The notes under the pieces were generated by a model. The model did not search any database. It worked only from the letters and a program-made list of their open reading frames with translations, and was not told the origin of the DNA. From positions 1-37,561 of the forward strand of contig JAEYTY010000121.1 in assembly GCA_023433775.1 (NCBI GenBank): DNA of 37,561 bases. The letters run 5' to 3'. Within the stretch, counting starts at the first letter, position 1. Every line of letters starts with the position of its first letter. This document shows positions 36,326-37,561 of the stretch, one piece after another. The position numbers and the translations under genes were made by a program. The stretch is from Pseudomonadota bacterium. Its GTDB lineage: Bacteria; Pseudomonadota; Alphaproteobacteria; Rhizobiales; Devosiaceae.

Positions 36326-37561
36326 GGCAAGACCGCCTGCAGGCGCAGCAGCGCGATCCGCTCGACCTGGGCGCAGGCTGTTGCAAACTCTTCCGCGGCA
36401 GAGTTCGCTAGGCGCTTCTCAAAATCCTCCAGTATCGACGCCTTGGTGTGGTCCCTCACGGCGATGATGAAGGGAAAGCCGAATTTTTCGACATAGGCAT
36501 TGTTGAGCGCTGTAAATCTTTCCCGCTCCGCATCTGTCAGCGCGTCGAGCCCGGCCGATGCCTGTTCGGCGGTTGACTCTGCAGTCAGCCGCTTGGCCGC
36601 CGCTAGCTTTCCAGCAAGATCCGGGTGAGCGCGCAGCACGGCGAGCCGTTCCTCGGCGCTCGCCATGCGGAACTGGTTGCGCAAAACGAAGTGCAACCCG
36701 ATGGCGCTATCATTGGCGGGGCCCATTTCATCGTCCCAGGCGCGCTCGGCGATCCAGGGCGAATGCTCGAAGATCGATCCATAGCGCGCCACAAAGGCGT
36801 CCTTGCTCAACTGCGATGGGATGACCTCCGGGGCCACATAGGGATGCTCTTTGGCCCAGTGCTCAGCGATCTGGAGCCGCGTTGGCACCCAGACTTTGTC
36901 AAAGCCCTTTATGTAGTCGACAAAGCGCTTCAGGCCCTGGAAGCGACCGGGCTGGCCCACCAGCCGGCAATGAAGGCCAATCGACATCATCTTGGCCGAT
37001 CCTGCCTGCCCCTCGGCATAGAGACAGTCAAAACTGTCCTTGAGGAACTGGAAATATTCCTCGCCATTGTCAAAGCCCGGTGCAGTGACGAAGCGCATGT
37101 CGTTTGCTGAGAGCGTATAGGGAATGATCAGCTGCGGCTTGCCGCCGATCACCTTCCAATAGGGCAGGTCATCATCATAGGTGTCGGAGATATAGGCGAA
37201 GCCGCCATGATCGGCGACCAGGTCGACGGTGTTGAGGCTTGAGCGCCCCGTATACCAGCCCAGTGGGCGGGAACCGGTAGCGATGGTGTGGAGCCGCACA
37301 GCCTCAGCGATTTGCGCGCTTTCCACGGCAGGGGACATGTCCTTGTGCTGCACCCATTTGAGGCCGTGGCTGGCGATCTCCCAGCCCGCTTCCTGCATGG
37401 CTGTCAGTTGCGCCGGGGCGCGCATCAGCGCTGTAGCGACGCCATAGATCGTCACCGGCAAATTGGCTTCGGTGAAAAGGCGGTGCAGCCGCCAGAAACC
37501 GGCGCGGGCACCATATTCATACATGGATTCGACATTAGCGTGGCGCTGATCAGGCCAGGGT
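36322..37561 (-). CDS. puuE: Bifunctional allantoinase (PuuE) / OHCU decarboxylase (UraD), partial
   Basis: The 5' end lies beyond the right edge: the frame stays open to 37561 and reads QRHANVESMYEYGARAGFWRL, an internal block of PuuE allantoinases. The first visible part (about 37561-36820) is a metal-independent, polysaccharide-deacetylase-like allantoinase, with EIASHGLKW and GLHCRLVGQPGRFQGLKRFVDYI. After HPYVAPEVIPSQL the second part (about 36810-36322) is UraD: KDAFVARYGSIFEHSPWIAERAW, LRAHPDLAGKLA and LNNAYVEKFGFPFIIAVRDH, where HPDLAGK holds the catalytic His region. UraD decarboxylates OHCU to S-allantoin and PuuE opens it to allantoate, so the fusion joins two steps of uric acid breakdown. 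Such fusions are known in Hyphomicrobiales. Confidence 0.92.
   Translation of the reverse strand, partial: PWPDQRHANVESMYEYGARAGFWRLHRLFTEANLPVTIYGVATALMRAPAQLTAMQEAGWEIASHGLKWVQHKDMSPAVESAQIAEAVRLHTIATGSRPLGWYTGRSSLNTVDLVADHGGFAYISDTYDDDLPYWKVIGGKPQLIIPYTLSANDMRFVTAPGFDNGEEYFQFLKDSFDCLYAEGQAGSAKMMSIGLHCRLVGQPGRFQGLKRFVDYIKGFDKVWVPTRLQIAEHWAKEHPYVAPEVIPSQLSKDAFVARYGSIFEHSPWIAERAWDDEMGPANDSAIGLHFVLRNQFRMASAEERLAVLRAHPDLAGKLAAAKRLTAESTAEQASAGLDALTDAERERFTALNNAYVEKFGFPFIIAVRDHTKASILEDFEKRLANSAAEEFATACAQVERIALLRLQAVLP

Overview
The window looks like chromosomal DNA of a Hyphomicrobiales alphaproteobacterium, with a Devosia-like organism as my best guess. The support is inference from gene content and style: high GC, a ChvE/GguAB sugar transporter, an AglEFGK-type alpha-glucoside transporter with ThuA/ThuB-type enzymes, an SigF/NrsF pair, and a bifunctional PuuE-UraD protein. 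I see no tRNA, rRNA, CRISPR array, insertion sequence or phage gene. Coding density is high and genes sit in short operons.

Layout. 1-319: start of a GntR-family regulator running off the left edge, with a perfect palindrome in front of it. 785-4810: chvE-gguA-gguB sugar importer, closed by a strong terminator. 4929-5597: a methyltransferase. 5610-9949 (minus): RND efflux pump and its adaptor. 10071-10904 (minus): 3-mercaptopyruvate sulfurtransferase. 11014-19317: a LacI-type regulator divergent from an alpha-glucoside ABC transporter operon (aglE, aglF, aglG, aglK) that carries thuA and a Gfo/Idh dehydrogenase where a glucosidase would be expected. 19492-23367: small membrane protein, odd single-domain response regulator, 5'-nucleotidase, GtrA-like protein, second ThuA-like protein. 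23374-26759: ECF sigma factor SigF and anti-sigma NrsF, divergent from a secreted methionine-rich peptide, a cytochrome b and a YedY-like molybdoenzyme. 27078-29087: DEAD-box helicase and acetyltransferase. 29451-31690 (minus): otsB-otsA trehalose synthesis. 32041-33496 (minus): deaminase and a YbaY/META protein. 33548-37561: ureide (purine) catabolism genes allA, allE and puuE-uraD, interrupted by an ArsR/SRPBCC regulatory module.

The most interesting system is the SigF region. Both divergent promoters carry the same GTAACC-N16-CGAAT element, one facing sigF-nrsF and one facing the methionine-rich peptide, cytochrome b and YedY genes. This matches in outline the hypochlorite-scavenging system described in Azospira suillum (SigF/NrsF, MrpX, YedY1, YedZ1): a sacrificial periplasmic methionine peptide oxidised by reactive chlorine and re-reduced by a quinone-linked methionine sulfoxide reductase. 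The peptide here differs in having a central two-cysteine segment between its methionine repeats.

A second theme is disaccharide handling. The agl transporter probably feeds disaccharides to an oxidative ThuA/ThuB route rather than hydrolysis, and the otsBA genes make trehalose about 10 kb away. Several regulators have visible palindromic operators (GntR, AglR, ArsR), so the local control circuits can be read from the sequence.
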